DNA of 64,000 nt from Chitinophaga silvatica (GCF_003419895.1 NZ_QPMM01000002.1:682001-746000); one strand, 5' to 3'; positions 36,350 through 45,576 are shown, numbered from the stretch's first letter. Numbers and translations: made by a program. Notes: generated by a model from the sequence alone, not told the origin.

Positions 36350-36925
36350 ATGCAACAACACTGGGCCAGATGGGAAAACTGGATGAAAAATGAAGCAGCT
36401 CCATTACTAGAGCTACTAAACCCTCCAGCAACTTTAAACGAATTATCTGAATTGGAAACGCTCATTCAGACCAAACTTCCTCCATCACTTATCGACTTCT
36501 ATCTGATTCATAATGGTCAGAAGGAAGCTCGTATGGGATTGATGGATGCTGATTTCCTCCTAAGCATCGATGGAATAATTGACGAATGGAAAACCTGGAA
36601 CAAATTTTTAGTTGATGAAGGGGATATAGTTGGAGTAACCGAACCCGATAAAGGAATAAAAGGTAATTGGTATAACCCTCTGTGGATCCCAATCACATAC
36701 GATGGCTCCGGAAATAATATTTGTATTGACTTTGATCCTGCTCCCGGTGGAACCAAAGGACAGATTATCACCATGTGGCATGATAGTATGGCAAGAGAAT
36801 TATTAGCACCTTCATTTGAGGCATGGATATCAGACTATATTACTTCAATCGAAGAAGGTAAGAGGATTTTTGTGCAGGACTGGGGAATTGTAAAAACTGA
36901 TAGCGTATATGCTCAGCAGAAGTAA
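36350..36925 (+). CDS. SMI1/KNR4 (SUKH superfamily) protein
   Basis: 191 residues. ATLNELSELETLIQTKLPPSLIDFYLIHNGQ is the classic SUKH start (seen as ATLNELSELETLI and LPPSLIDFYLIHNGQ), and WIPITYDGSGNNICIDFDP is the second conserved block. Bacterial SUKH proteins are commonly immunity proteins for polymorphic or contact-dependent toxins; others are housekeeping. No toxin gene is visible in the window. It starts 3 nt after the secreted repeat protein gene, so it is probably in the same operon. Confidence 0.85.
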   Translation: MQQHWARWENWMKNEAAPLLELLNPPATLNELSELETLIQTKLPPSLIDFYLIHNGQKEARMGLMDADFLLSIDGIIDEWKTWNKFLVDEGDIVGVTEPDKGIKGNWYNPLWIPITYDGSGNNICIDFDPAPGGTKGQIITMWHDSMARELLAPSFEAWISDYITSIEEGKRIFVQDWGIVKTDSVYAQQK

Positions 36926-36972
36926 ATGCTATCCAAAAAACAATAACTGGAGTCTTTAAAAGGCCGCAAATA

Positions 36973-37067
36973 AATTAGAGGATGTATCAACAGTAATCTG
37001 AAAAATAGAAGAGTAGTAAATTCTCTTCAATAAATCAGGTAAAATTACTCTTGATACATCCTCTAAT
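36973..37067. repeat. dispersed intergenic hairpin repeat, copy 2
   Basis: Left arm TTAGAGGATGTATCAACAGT (then AATC) and right arm ACTCTTGATACATCCTCTAA are inverted copies with one or two mismatches; loop about 45 nt. It lies between the converging SMI1-like and gamma-glutamyltransferase genes, ending 5 nt before the stop of the latter. Arms match copies 1 and 3. Confidence 0.85.
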
Positions 37068-37071
37068 ATTT

Positions 37072-38997
37072 TTACCAACCTATACCGTAATCTTCTCCAT
37101 GATTACTGCTACCTCCCCATAAAGTTCCATGCGCTCTGTCGAAGAAGATTGCATTAATAGGTCCACTGGTTCTTTCTCCAAAACTCAAATGATACCCCAT
37201 CTTTTCCAATGTCTTTCTGGTAGCCTCAGGAATATTTTTATTAAGCAATATTTCTCCAGGATGCGGCATTCGCTCCTTAATCGTTGTTCCTCCAAGAGAA
37301 AGCCATAATTGATTCGTGTTAATATTAGCAGCTTCCGTTGCCTGCTGAACTGTCATTCCAAATTCTACTACATTCAGGAAAAACTGCAAGAGATTCTGAT
37401 CCTGTGTATCTCCTCCCTGCACGCCAAAACAAAGGAATGGTTTTCCATCCTTTAAGGCCATAGACGGGGTTAACGTAACACGAGGACGTTTACCCGGAGC
37501 AATTACGTTAAACGGACATATAGCTGAATCCAGTACAAAGCTTTGGGCACGCTGACTCATACCCACCCCGGTTTTTCCTGCAATACATGCCGGTAACCAT
37601 CCACCGCTTGGGGTGATAGACACTACCCATCCTTCCTTGTCGGCTGCTTCAACACTGGTAGTACCTCTCCATAAACGATCCATATACGCACTATCAGGTT
37701 CATTGGAAGCGTACAGGGTGCTAAGATCAGAATTATTAAATGTTGTAGCATCGTGCTTAGGTACAAAACCACCCGGCTTACGCCCACTTGTAGTATCTGA
37801 TAATTGTGCCCTTTCTTTCAGGAAATGCAAATAAGGATTGGTTTTTCCCATATAAGGATACGGATCACCAGGACCAGCCTGAGCATCATTCATCGTTTTA
37901 TTGATCTGTTGTGCTCTGGCCTTTGCATAATCTTTATTTAAAAGCCCCGCAATCGCCGGATTTTTATTAAAAGCCGGGTCGCCATAATAGAAATCCCTGT
38001 CTGCAAAGGTTAGGTTCATTGTTTGGTATAAGGTATGGATATAGTCAACAGAGTTATATCCCATACCTTTCAGGTCAAAGTTCTCCAGGATATTCAGACT
38101 TTGTAAAAGCATAGGGCCTTGCGTCCATTCCTGTAACTTGTAGACCTCAATTCCTTTATAGTTGGTATGCAATGGAGCTTCTTCAACTGGTTTCCAGCGG
38201 GCCAGATCCTCCATCGTAATTAATCCACCTTGTTCCTGGCATCCTCTGACAAATTCCTTTGCAATATCACCTTTGTAAAATCTGTCGTAAGCTGCCATAA
38301 TAGCCTCTTTACGACTTTTATGTTGTTTCAGTGCTGCTTGTTCGGCTTCTACCATTTTGGTGAGTGTAGCCAGTAAATCTCTTTGTACGAATATTTCTCC
38401 TGCTTCGGGGGCTTCTCTTTCTTTGCCTGGATGAGTCAGGAAAACGGCTTTGCTGTATGGCCATTCCTTAATATATTTTTTTCCACGTTCTATACTATTA
38501 GCTGTTTGAGCTTCAATAGGATAACCGGCGGCCATTTCCATGGCAGGTGCCAATACTTCCTTCAGGCTCATTGTTCCATAATTTGCCAGCATATAGCATA
38601 ACCCGCCTGGAGTACCCGGAGTTACAGCGGCTAATGGGCCGTATTCAGGTGGAAAGTCATATCCTTTGCCTTTGTAAAATTCAGGAGTGGCGCCTGTAGG
38701 AGCAACTCCCAGTGCATTGATTGCAATTACTTTTCCTGTTTTAGGATTGTAGATGAGTGCCTGTGTTTCGCCACCCCAGCTAAGTACATCCCACATAGTA
38801 CAGGTTGCAGCCAGCATAGCGCAGGCAGCATCTACAGCATTTCCATTACGCTGGAAGATCATTGCTCCGGCTGTAGCGGCTAAAGGTTTGCCGGTAACTG
38901 CCATCCAGTTTTTTCCGTGTAAGGGAGGTTTCTGAGTTTGTTGTGCATATGTTGCTCCCATGGTAAAAAGGAACATTAAAGTAAGTAAGCGTTTCAT
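37072..38997 (-). CDS. gamma-glutamyltransferase family protein (Ntn hydrolase)
   Basis: 641 residues, longer than the usual 550-590. Signal peptide 1-18. The large-subunit start KPLAATAGAMIFQRNGNAVDAACAM (here as KPLAATAGAMIFQ and GNAVDAACAM) and the small-subunit start GTTSVEAADKEGWVVSITPSGG with the likely autocatalytic Thr in GTTSVEAAD are typical. The extra length is a linker before the cleavage site (DTTSGRKPGGFVPKHD...). It hydrolyses or transfers gamma-glutamyl groups, for example of glutathione, in the periplasm. It may be co-transcribed with the Dabb and DinB genes just upstream. It is separate from the gamma-glutamyl operon at 19-25 kb. Confidence 0.88.
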   Translation of the reverse strand: MKRLLTLMFLFTMGATYAQQTQKPPLHGKNWMAVTGKPLAATAGAMIFQRNGNAVDAACAMLAATCTMWDVLSWGGETQALIYNPKTGKVIAINALGVAPTGATPEFYKGKGYDFPPEYGPLAAVTPGTPGGLCYMLANYGTMSLKEVLAPAMEMAAGYPIEAQTANSIERGKKYIKEWPYSKAVFLTHPGKEREAPEAGEIFVQRDLLATLTKMVEAEQAALKQHKSRKEAIMAAYDRFYKGDIAKEFVRGCQEQGGLITMEDLARWKPVEEAPLHTNYKGIEVYKLQEWTQGPMLLQSLNILENFDLKGMGYNSVDYIHTLYQTMNLTFADRDFYYGDPAFNKNPAIAGLLNKDYAKARAQQINKTMNDAQAGPGDPYPYMGKTNPYLHFLKERAQLSDTTSGRKPGGFVPKHDATTFNNSDLSTLYASNEPDSAYMDRLWRGTTSVEAADKEGWVVSITPSGGWLPACIAGKTGVGMSQRAQSFVLDSAICPFNVIAPGKRPRVTLTPSMALKDGKPFLCFGVQGGDTQDQNLLQFFLNVVEFGMTVQQATEAANINTNQLWLSLGGTTIKERMPHPGEILLNKNIPEATRKTLEKMGYHLSFGERTSGPINAIFFDRAHGTLWGGSSNHGEDYGIGW

Positions 38998-39022
38998 ATG
39001 GCTAATGTAAAAGATTTACAAC

Positions 39023-39529
39023 TTATCTAGTAGTAATTCCTGATTTTAATACTTTAACCGTAACTAAAAGTTGGCCTACATGCCGCATAGTATGTTCAGC
39101 TGCATGAAATAACAGCCCTAGTACTGTGGAGGGAAGTTGCTTGCGGCCAACGCCTCTGAAGTCAGTCAGGCTGCCTTCAGGGGTAACAATCAATTGCATC
39201 AGGGATTTGTGTACCTGTTTGTTGAAATGCTCTAATAATTCTTCAAGTGTGGCATTGGGCTTGCCTTCGGTGGCTAGGTAGTTAAACTGCGCCTGACTTA
39301 AAGGTTGATTATTAGCATAAGTAAAGAGTCTGTCCAATACCCCTGCCATATGCTGTAGATGAAAGCCTGGCGAGGCTACATCTGCAGGGGGTATCCAGAG
39401 AAGGGATTCCGGAAAGTCGTGCATCAATTCATTTACTTCCTGGTTAGCCTGCAACAGGGCATGGGCTACAGGCTGAAGTAATGCCGGAACTCCTTCTACT
39501 GGTCCGGCCATCCAAAATTCTGTGGCCAT
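39023..39529 (-). CDS. DinB-family protein
   Basis: 168 residues. A four-helix bundle is predicted, with likely metal-binding histidines in PGFHLQHMAGVLDRLF (about 55-70) and LLFHAAEHTMRHVGQLL (about 138-154), the positions used by DinB/YfiT-type proteins. Members are metal-dependent thiol transferases or have unknown roles; DNA-damage induction cannot be inferred here. It lies 12 nt after the Dabb gene and 25 nt before the gamma-glutamyltransferase gene on the same strand, suggesting one operon. Confidence 0.82.
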   Translation of the reverse strand: MATEFWMAGPVEGVPALLQPVAHALLQANQEVNELMHDFPESLLWIPPADVASPGFHLQHMAGVLDRLFTYANNQPLSQAQFNYLATEGKPNATLEELLEHFNKQVHKSLMQLIVTPEGSLTDFRGVGRKQLPSTVLGLLFHAAEHTMRHVGQLLVTVKVLKSGITTR

Positions 39530-39541
39530 TTTGAGTGATTT

Positions 39542-39952
39542 TTAAACAGTTGCAATATCGTAAACCACAACTTTATCCCAAAGGTGACTGCAATTTTTGA
39601 TGAATTCCTGGTGGATAGGGTGGTCCTGATATACAGCTTGTCCTTCGAGGTCATTGAAAAACAATAATTCAGAAACTCCCCAGCTGGTATCTACTACATC
39701 TCTCTTTTCTGTATTGGCCACAATACCAACCTGAATTTCTTTTACAGTTTCAATTTTAGCCAATGTCTTAACGCCAGCTATCAATTTATCTCTGTCTTCC
39801 TTCGAGTCTGGGTTTTTTAACCAGAAAAATACATGGTGTGCAATTGGGTATTTCTTTGCCATATTATTTGTTGGTATGGCTGCGGCGGCTGTAGATCCTA
39901 CAGCGATAGCAGCAGCGGTTCCTAAAAATTTTCTTCTGTCTGTGGTACTCAT
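39542..39952 (-). CDS. Tat-exported stress-responsive A/B-barrel (Dabb) protein
   Basis: 136 residues from ATG 39952; the longer frame to 40015 precedes a clear Tat signal (TDRRKFLGTAAAIAVG). The Dabb domain follows, starting at YPIAHHVFFWLKNPDS, then WGVSELLFFNDLEGQAVYQ and HPIHQEFI. Dabb domains form dimeric ferredoxin-like barrels; the function is unknown outside a few plant and polyketide members. First gene of the probable Dabb-DinB-gamma-glutamyltransferase operon. Confidence 0.82.
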   Translation of the reverse strand: MSTTDRRKFLGTAAAIAVGSTAAAAIPTNNMAKKYPIAHHVFFWLKNPDSKEDRDKLIAGVKTLAKIETVKEIQVGIVANTEKRDVVDTSWGVSELLFFNDLEGQAVYQDHPIHQEFIKNCSHLWDKVVVYDIATV

Positions 39953-40126
39953 AGTGAATATATTCTGGCGCTGAAAATAATAAACATCAACGAAAATTGC
40001 TAGTTCAATTGTCAATTCAACAATTTTTAATTTTGAGCTTTCACCCCTAATTATTTGTGTTTCGTACCATTTTGAACAAGCGGTCTGAAGACAATCCTTA
40101 ATATTGCCAGAAATAAATCCGGAGTT

Positions 40127-41638
40127 ATGGCTCAGTTTAAAAGAATTGAATTTGCAATTGCCACTGGTATCTTTCTTTTATTAATGTTTTCTTTACTGTA
40201 TCCGAGTATCATTTACAATGTATTCGAGCTCCAGAGAATATATGGGAAAAGTTTCGCGACTTATCATCAGGTATTTGACTACTATTTGCACTATTTGATG
40301 CCTTCTATTGCAAGAATTATGGCAATATATGTTACGTTTCTTGTCGTCAACTTTATCATTGTGCCCAAATATCTCGAGAAAGGTAACTGGGTCATTGGTG
40401 TATTGTTACTGGTGCCGGTTGGGTTATTTTATTTTGTATGTTTCCTGATAGCTAATTCCTATTATAACGGGTACTTATTCGGAGTTTACAGAACAGTAAG
40501 AGGGGCGAATATGCATTTTACCAAATCAGCCTTCATTACTACCTTGTTTTCCGGGGTTTTGTATGTTGTTTATTATTATGCCAGGAAGTTGTTTGTTGAT
40601 TATTGCTATTCAAGAATTTTTGTAGATCCTGCATTCAAAAAACTGCTTACAGAAATATTGTGGGTAGCAGGAATTTTTGTCGGGCTGTTTTGTCTATCAT
40701 TTAGTGATAGCAGAGATCTGGCTTTCCTGATTTTCTTTTTCGGGCTCTCCCAGATAAGTGTGTTTTTCCTGCTCAGGTATAAGGCATTTCCAGACTTTGT
40801 TGACGGGCATCATAAGATATGGCAGCTTATCAGGGATCTGGCATTAATAATATTAATCTGTAACTTTCTGGTGACAATGGTTTCCAGAGCATTTTTCCAT
40901 GGAAATGGGTCACAGATGGGGGCATTATTCGCCATAGGCTCCTTGGTGTCTCTCGTCCTGGTATCGCCGATTGACTGGTTATTGTTCCGTTCTCAGTTAA
41001 ATCAGGAAAAAACTGTATTTACATTGAAAAAGGCATTGGGGCATTCATCTGCGAATCTCGATTTTCTTCGTTCACAAATCAATCCGCATTTTTTGTTCAA
41101 TGCTTTAAATACCCTGTATGGTACAGCTTTACAGGAAGATGCCTCGAGAACCAGTGAAGGAATTCAGAAGTTAGGAGATATGATGCGTTTCATGCTTCAT
41201 GATAATAATCTTGAAAAAATTTCACTAGATAAGGAAATTGCATATTTGGAGAACTATATTGCATTGCAACGTTTGAGAGTATTATCTTCCCCCGATATTC
41301 AAATAGAAGTAAATATCGATGATAGTCAATGCGCTCACCAGATTGCACCTATGTTACTGATCCCTTTTGTTGAAAATGCGTTCAAACATGGAATTAGTTT
41401 GCGGCATCGTTCCAGGATCACAATTTCTATGAGTTGTACGCATAATCAGATATTCTTTGACGTTTATAATAGTATACATCCCCGACCTGAAAATGATCCT
41501 GAAAAAGATGGAATGGGTATAGGGCTTAATAATGTGAAGGAACGGTTGTCATTATTGTATCCAAACAAACATGAATTAAGCATTCGCAAAACGGCTACAG
41601 AATATTTTGTTCATTTAACGATTAATGTTGAAAATTAA
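40127..41638 (+). CDS. LytS/YpdA-type sensor histidine kinase
   Basis: 503 residues. The N-terminal half has about seven membrane helices. The His_kinase region has the phosphoacceptor motif RSQINPHFLFNALNTLYG (His near residue 322) and EIAYLENYIALQRLR. The HATPase domain has PMLLIPFVENAFKHGIS and GIGLNNVKERLSLLYP. This class phosphorylates LytTR regulators, and such a regulator is encoded 1.2 kb downstream (42874). Between them sits a DUF4407 membrane gene starting 9 nt after this stop. Signal unknown. Confidence 0.93.
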   Translation: MAQFKRIEFAIATGIFLLLMFSLLYPSIIYNVFELQRIYGKSFATYHQVFDYYLHYLMPSIARIMAIYVTFLVVNFIIVPKYLEKGNWVIGVLLLVPVGLFYFVCFLIANSYYNGYLFGVYRTVRGANMHFTKSAFITTLFSGVLYVVYYYARKLFVDYCYSRIFVDPAFKKLLTEILWVAGIFVGLFCLSFSDSRDLAFLIFFFGLSQISVFFLLRYKAFPDFVDGHHKIWQLIRDLALIILICNFLVTMVSRAFFHGNGSQMGALFAIGSLVSLVLVSPIDWLLFRSQLNQEKTVFTLKKALGHSSANLDFLRSQINPHFLFNALNTLYGTALQEDASRTSEGIQKLGDMMRFMLHDNNLEKISLDKEIAYLENYIALQRLRVLSSPDIQIEVNIDDSQCAHQIAPMLLIPFVENAFKHGISLRHRSRITISMSCTHNQIFFDVYNSIHPRPENDPEKDGMGIGLNNVKERLSLLYPNKHELSIRKTATEYFVHLTINVEN

Positions 41639-41647
41639 TAATCACAA

Positions 41648-42832
41648 ATGTTGAAGAAAGAAGAACAACCGTCGGCCTCTCCAGATGGCATGACAAGATT
41701 TTTATGGTGGCTGGCAGCAGCAGATATTGACATCCTGAATGAATGTCGCACGGAAAAGGAAAGATTCAGGATCATTGGTATTTCGGTATTAGTGACCTGG
41801 ATATTTGCCACGCTGGCATGGGGGTATTTTTTCTCAACAATTCTGAATGATGATCTGGCCATTGGTTTGTTGGCCCTGTTTTTTGGATTCGCTATTCTGT
41901 CAATAGACCGCACATTGATAGCCGCCATGTCGAGGGCTCAGGGTGGAATAAAAATTATGCCCCTGATTTTCAGACTGGTGCTGGCTATTACGATAGGGCT
42001 TTTTGTTTCTCAACCTGTTGTACTTATGTTGTTTAAGAAAGACATAAATGCACAACTGGAGCTATCCCGGCAAACGAAACTGGATGCCTACAGGCAGCAA
42101 CTGACTAAATTAAATGCAATAGAACTGGGTAAATATACTCAGGGTATAACAGAAGGTAAGCAGAAATTAGCCGATAAGTCGGAAGAATTAAAGGTTTACA
42201 GAGAGGCCTATATTCATGAAACCGATGGAACAGGCGGTAGCGGGAGAATTGGAGAATCTGCCATTGCCAAAGTGAAGAAGATGGCTTATTTAAAGTCGGA
42301 AGAAGAGTTGCAGGCAATGGAAAGAAGCTGGGCACCTAAACAAAGAGAATTAGAAACCCAGATCAACAGGTTACATGGTGAAGATAGCTTGAAAGAAGCT
42401 ATTTATTTAGGAACGCTTACAAACGGTTTTTTGGCCCAGATTGAGGCTTTAAATGAACTGACGGATACTCACCCTCCGGTACAGCAACGTTACAGACTTA
42501 TTGTTTTTATTATTGTGCTGATTGAAGTAATGCCTCTTTTAAGTAAAGTATTGATGCCGCGTGGAGAGTACGACGAAAAATTGGCAGCTGCCACCACTCA
42601 GGGAGCCATTAGTGCACAATTGGAGGCCGATAAAGGAGAAGCCTTGCAACAGCATTACCAGGAAGCCGCGCTGGCATCAGACAAAGAAACAATTGATCAG
42701 TTATTTGCAGCCAGTAGCGATATGAGGAAAGAACAGGTAGATGAACTGGTGAAAGAATGGAGAAACAAAGATGATAATCAGTACCGCAGATTCTGGCAAC
42801 AGGCCAAAAAGTTACTAATCGGTAAAATGTAA
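41648..42832 (+). CDS. DUF4407 membrane protein
   Basis: 394 residues. Three membrane helices in the first third (about 40-60, 65-85, 100-125, with GFAILSIDRTLIAAM between). A long coiled-coil soluble region (about 130-270, rich in Glu, Lys and Gln) and a fourth helix (about 277-293, LIVFIIVLIEVMPLLSKV) follow, then a charged C-terminal tail. This matches the DUF4407 family, whose role is unknown. Its tight position between a histidine kinase and its regulator makes it a candidate accessory or sensing subunit of that two-component system (inference). Confidence 0.85.
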   Translation: MLKKEEQPSASPDGMTRFLWWLAAADIDILNECRTEKERFRIIGISVLVTWIFATLAWGYFFSTILNDDLAIGLLALFFGFAILSIDRTLIAAMSRAQGGIKIMPLIFRLVLAITIGLFVSQPVVLMLFKKDINAQLELSRQTKLDAYRQQLTKLNAIELGKYTQGITEGKQKLADKSEELKVYREAYIHETDGTGGSGRIGESAIAKVKKMAYLKSEEELQAMERSWAPKQRELETQINRLHGEDSLKEAIYLGTLTNGFLAQIEALNELTDTHPPVQQRYRLIVFIIVLIEVMPLLSKVLMPRGEYDEKLAAATTQGAISAQLEADKGEALQQHYQEAALASDKETIDQLFAASSDMRKEQVDELVKEWRNKDDNQYRRFWQQAKKLLIGKM

Positions 42833-42873
42833 AGAATAGCTATTTTTATAGTTAAGGTAAATATAGAAGCTAT

Positions 42874-43581
42874 ATGAAGCTGACAGCGATTGCGATAGAT
42901 GATGAACCAGTAGCTTTAGCAGTAATAGAAAATCATGCTGCCAAAGTACCATTTCTGGAGATGAAAGGCTTTTTTACAAATGCTTTTGAAGCTATAGATT
43001 TTCTGAGCAAGGAGAAGGTTGACCTGCTATTCCTGGATATAAAAATGCCGGATATATCAGGGTTGGATTTGATTACTAGTTTCCCAAATCCACCTATGAC
43101 CGTATTTACCACAGCCTATTCAGAACATGCAGTAAAAAGTTTTGAGCTGGATGCTATTGATTATTTGCTGAAACCTTTTTCTCTTATTCGCTTCATGAAG
43201 GCCTGCAATAAGGCTCATAGCTTGTTGCAGTTGAGACAGCAACAAACGGTTGGACTTCCGCAAAAAGACTTACAGGAATATATCTTTATAAAAAGTGGTT
43301 ATGAGCAATTCAGGGTTATGCTGGAAGATATCCTGTATCTGGAGAGTGCCGGAAATTATGTCAATTTCATTCTTGCAGACCGAAAGTTAATGTCGAGACT
43401 TTCTATGCAGGAGGCTATAGATTTATTACCAGATAATACCTTTACCAGGGTACATCGATCATATATTGTAGCGAATAACAAGATAGAGCGGGCAGACAGA
43501 AATTCGTTATATATCAGAAATATCCCCATTCCTATTGGAGCAGCTTATGCTTCATCTATAGAAAAGATTTTTAATTCATGA
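42874..43581 (+). CDS. LytTR-family response regulator
   Basis: 235 residues. Receiver domain 1-120 with the acidic pair DDE (10-12), the phospho-acceptor Asp in LLFLDIKMPDISG (about residue 54), the Thr in FTTAYSEHAV and the Lys in DYLLKPFS. The LytTR DNA-binding domain spans about 138-235 (IFIKSGYEQFRV, DILYLESAGNYVNF, FTRVHRSYIV). Likely phosphorylated by the LytS-type kinase at 40127. It starts 41 nt after the DUF4407 gene; probably one operon. Confidence 0.94.
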   Translation: MKLTAIAIDDEPVALAVIENHAAKVPFLEMKGFFTNAFEAIDFLSKEKVDLLFLDIKMPDISGLDLITSFPNPPMTVFTTAYSEHAVKSFELDAIDYLLKPFSLIRFMKACNKAHSLLQLRQQQTVGLPQKDLQEYIFIKSGYEQFRVMLEDILYLESAGNYVNFILADRKLMSRLSMQEAIDLLPDNTFTRVHRSYIVANNKIERADRNSLYIRNIPIPIGAAYASSIEKIFNS

Positions 43582-43667
43582 AAATTGATGTCGTATAGAC
43601 AATTATTTATGAATAAACTTGGATATGGAATTCTAAAATGATATTTTGGAATGATAAAACCACGTAT

Positions 43668-44660
43668 ATGCGAAATACAAATAACCGCAGAGAATTTTTA
43701 AGACAATTGGGATGGTATACAATGGGAGTGGGTATGCTTCCTGCAGCATTGGCTGCATGTAATACCGGTAAGTCGACAGGTGAGGACAGTGATAGTGCAA
43801 CAATCACATCAAAGAAGCTGCAAGCTATTGATGAAGGGTTGTTTTTTAAGATCTCGTTGGCAGAATGGTCATTCCATAAGGCTTTGTTTGCCGGAAAAAT
43901 GAGTCATCTTGATTTTCCGGAAAGAGCCAGGAAGGAATTCGGGATCAGCGGTGTTGAATATGTAAATCAATTTTTCAAAGATAAAGCAAACGATAAAACA
44001 TATTTAGGAGAGCTAAAGAAGAGATGTGAGGATTTGGATGTAAGGAGTGTTTTGATTATGTGTGATGGAGAAGGGGAGATGGGAGATTTGGATGCTAAAA
44101 AGCGTTTACAGGCTGTGGAGAATCATTATAAATGGGTAGAAGCAGCTCAGTTTTTGGGTTGCCATTCGATCCGTGTAAATGCAGCGGGAGAGGGAAGTCC
44201 GGAGGCAGTGGCCCAGGCAGCAGTAGATTCATTAACTAAGCTGGCAACTTTCGGAAAAGACCATGGAATAAATGTGATTGTGGAAAACCATGGGGGCATT
44301 TCTTCCGATGGAAAATGGCTCAGTGGAATTATGAAAGCTGTGAATATGCCGGAATGCGGTACTTTACCAGATTTTGGAAACTTCTGTCTGAAAGGAACAC
44401 CAGAGCACTGTGAAGAAGCATATGATCGTTATCAGGGAGTTGCAGAATTGATGCCTTTTGCAGAAGGTGTAAGTGCTAAAACTTACAATTTCGGACCAGA
44501 TGGCAATGAAGTGGAAATCGATTATGGTAAAATGTTATCGATAGTGAAAAATGCCGGCTATAATGGTTTTGTGGGTATTGAATATGAGGGAGAACAATTA
44601 TCCGAAGAAGAAGGAATCAGAAAAACCATTGCTTTGTTACAGAAGTATGGTAAAGCATAA
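43668..44660 (+). CDS. exported sugar-phosphate isomerase/epimerase-like TIM-barrel protein
   Basis: 330 residues from ATG 43668. The N terminus NRREFLRQLGWYTMGVGMLPAALAACN combines a Tat-like RR motif with a lipobox-like LAAC (shown as NRREFLRQLG and PAALAAC), so it is probably an exported lipoprotein. The xylose-isomerase-like TIM barrel has VIVENHGGISSDG, LPDFGNFCL and GYNGFVGIEYEGE, with metal-binding Glu/Asp/His positions expected in these strands. Such exported family members act on sugars or sugar acids in the periplasm; the substrate is unknown. Confidence 0.82.
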   Translation: MRNTNNRREFLRQLGWYTMGVGMLPAALAACNTGKSTGEDSDSATITSKKLQAIDEGLFFKISLAEWSFHKALFAGKMSHLDFPERARKEFGISGVEYVNQFFKDKANDKTYLGELKKRCEDLDVRSVLIMCDGEGEMGDLDAKKRLQAVENHYKWVEAAQFLGCHSIRVNAAGEGSPEAVAQAAVDSLTKLATFGKDHGINVIVENHGGISSDGKWLSGIMKAVNMPECGTLPDFGNFCLKGTPEHCEEAYDRYQGVAELMPFAEGVSAKTYNFGPDGNEVEIDYGKMLSIVKNAGYNGFVGIEYEGEQLSEEEGIRKTIALLQKYGKA

Positions 44661-44666
44661 AAGATA

Positions 44667-44728
44667 AAAAGGGGTGTATCAAAAGTAATTGTTTCAATAA
44701 GAGAAAAAGATACTTTTGATACACCCAT
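44667..44728. repeat. dispersed intergenic hairpin repeat, copy 3
   Basis: Left arm GGGTGTATCAAAAGTA (44672-44687) and right arm TACTTTTGATACACCC (44711-44726) are perfect inverted copies of 16 nt, with a loop of 23 nt. A/T on both outer sides. It lies between the converging TIM-barrel and dienelactone hydrolase genes. Confidence 0.88.
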
Positions 44729-44733
44729 TACGT

Positions 44734-45576
44734 TTATTCAAATTGTTTCCGTAAGAAGGCAATAGCATGCTTATAAGCATCTTCTGTGGCTTCTACATTA
44801 TAATCGGGGTTACTTGGATTAGCAAAGCCGTGATCTGCATTATAACGTTTAACCATTAAAGTTTTACCAGCCTCTTTCATATTCTTTTCAAACTCATCTA
44901 CCAACTCCGTATTAATACCTTTATCCTTCGTTCCAAATATCCCTAAAACAGGAGCTGTCAGCGTTTTAAGTTTATTGACATCCTTCTCTGGCATTCCATA
45001 ATACATTACAACTCCTATATTATGTTCACCTTCAAGCAGGGCCGACTGAAGAGCTAATCCACCTCCAAAGCACCAGCCGATACTGGCAATTTCGGCATCA
45101 GGACCGGCATATTTTATAGCTCCCTGCATGATAGACTCTAAACGATCCAATGAAGCATCCTTCATGTATTTAGCAGCATCTTCGCGATTAGCAGCCACTT
45201 TCTGATCATACATATCTACAGCCAGTACGTTTACTGTACCATTGAGGTCGTTATATAATTTTTCAGATTGTTTTTTGATGTAATCATTCACACCCCACCA
45301 TTCCTGATATACAAACAGGTATTTATCTGAGGGTTCTTTGGCTTTTAATAAGAATCCATAGCCCATTTTACCGTCTGGTGTGGGGAAGGTAATGGTAGTG
45401 CCATCCATTCCTTCATATTTGTAAGGTAATGGATTTTCGTGGGCCATTTTAAAGTCTTCCCGCTCTGCCAGCATGCTGAATTCTTTGATTGCGTCTGAGT
45501 GACAGCAAGGGGATGTTTGAGCAAATATTTTTGCAGGAACGCAGAAAAACAATAACAGCCATAAATGAAGTTTCAT
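44734..45576 (-). CDS. dienelactone hydrolase family protein
   Basis: 280 residues from ATG 45576, the start that gives a proper signal peptide (MKLHLWLLLFFCVPAKIFAQ). Alpha/beta hydrolase fold with the nucleophile Cys in IGWCFGGGLAL, the Asp in IFGTKDKGI and the His in NADHGFANP, the Cys-His-Asp triad of this family. FVYQEWWGVNDYI is the conserved Glu-containing entrance. Probably a periplasmic esterase or lactonase. Substrate unknown. Confidence 0.88.
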   Translation of the reverse strand: MKLHLWLLLFFCVPAKIFAQTSPCCHSDAIKEFSMLAEREDFKMAHENPLPYKYEGMDGTTITFPTPDGKMGYGFLLKAKEPSDKYLFVYQEWWGVNDYIKKQSEKLYNDLNGTVNVLAVDMYDQKVAANREDAAKYMKDASLDRLESIMQGAIKYAGPDAEIASIGWCFGGGLALQSALLEGEHNIGVVMYYGMPEKDVNKLKTLTAPVLGIFGTKDKGINTELVDEFEKNMKEAGKTLMVKRYNADHGFANPSNPDYNVEATEDAYKHAIAFLRKQFE

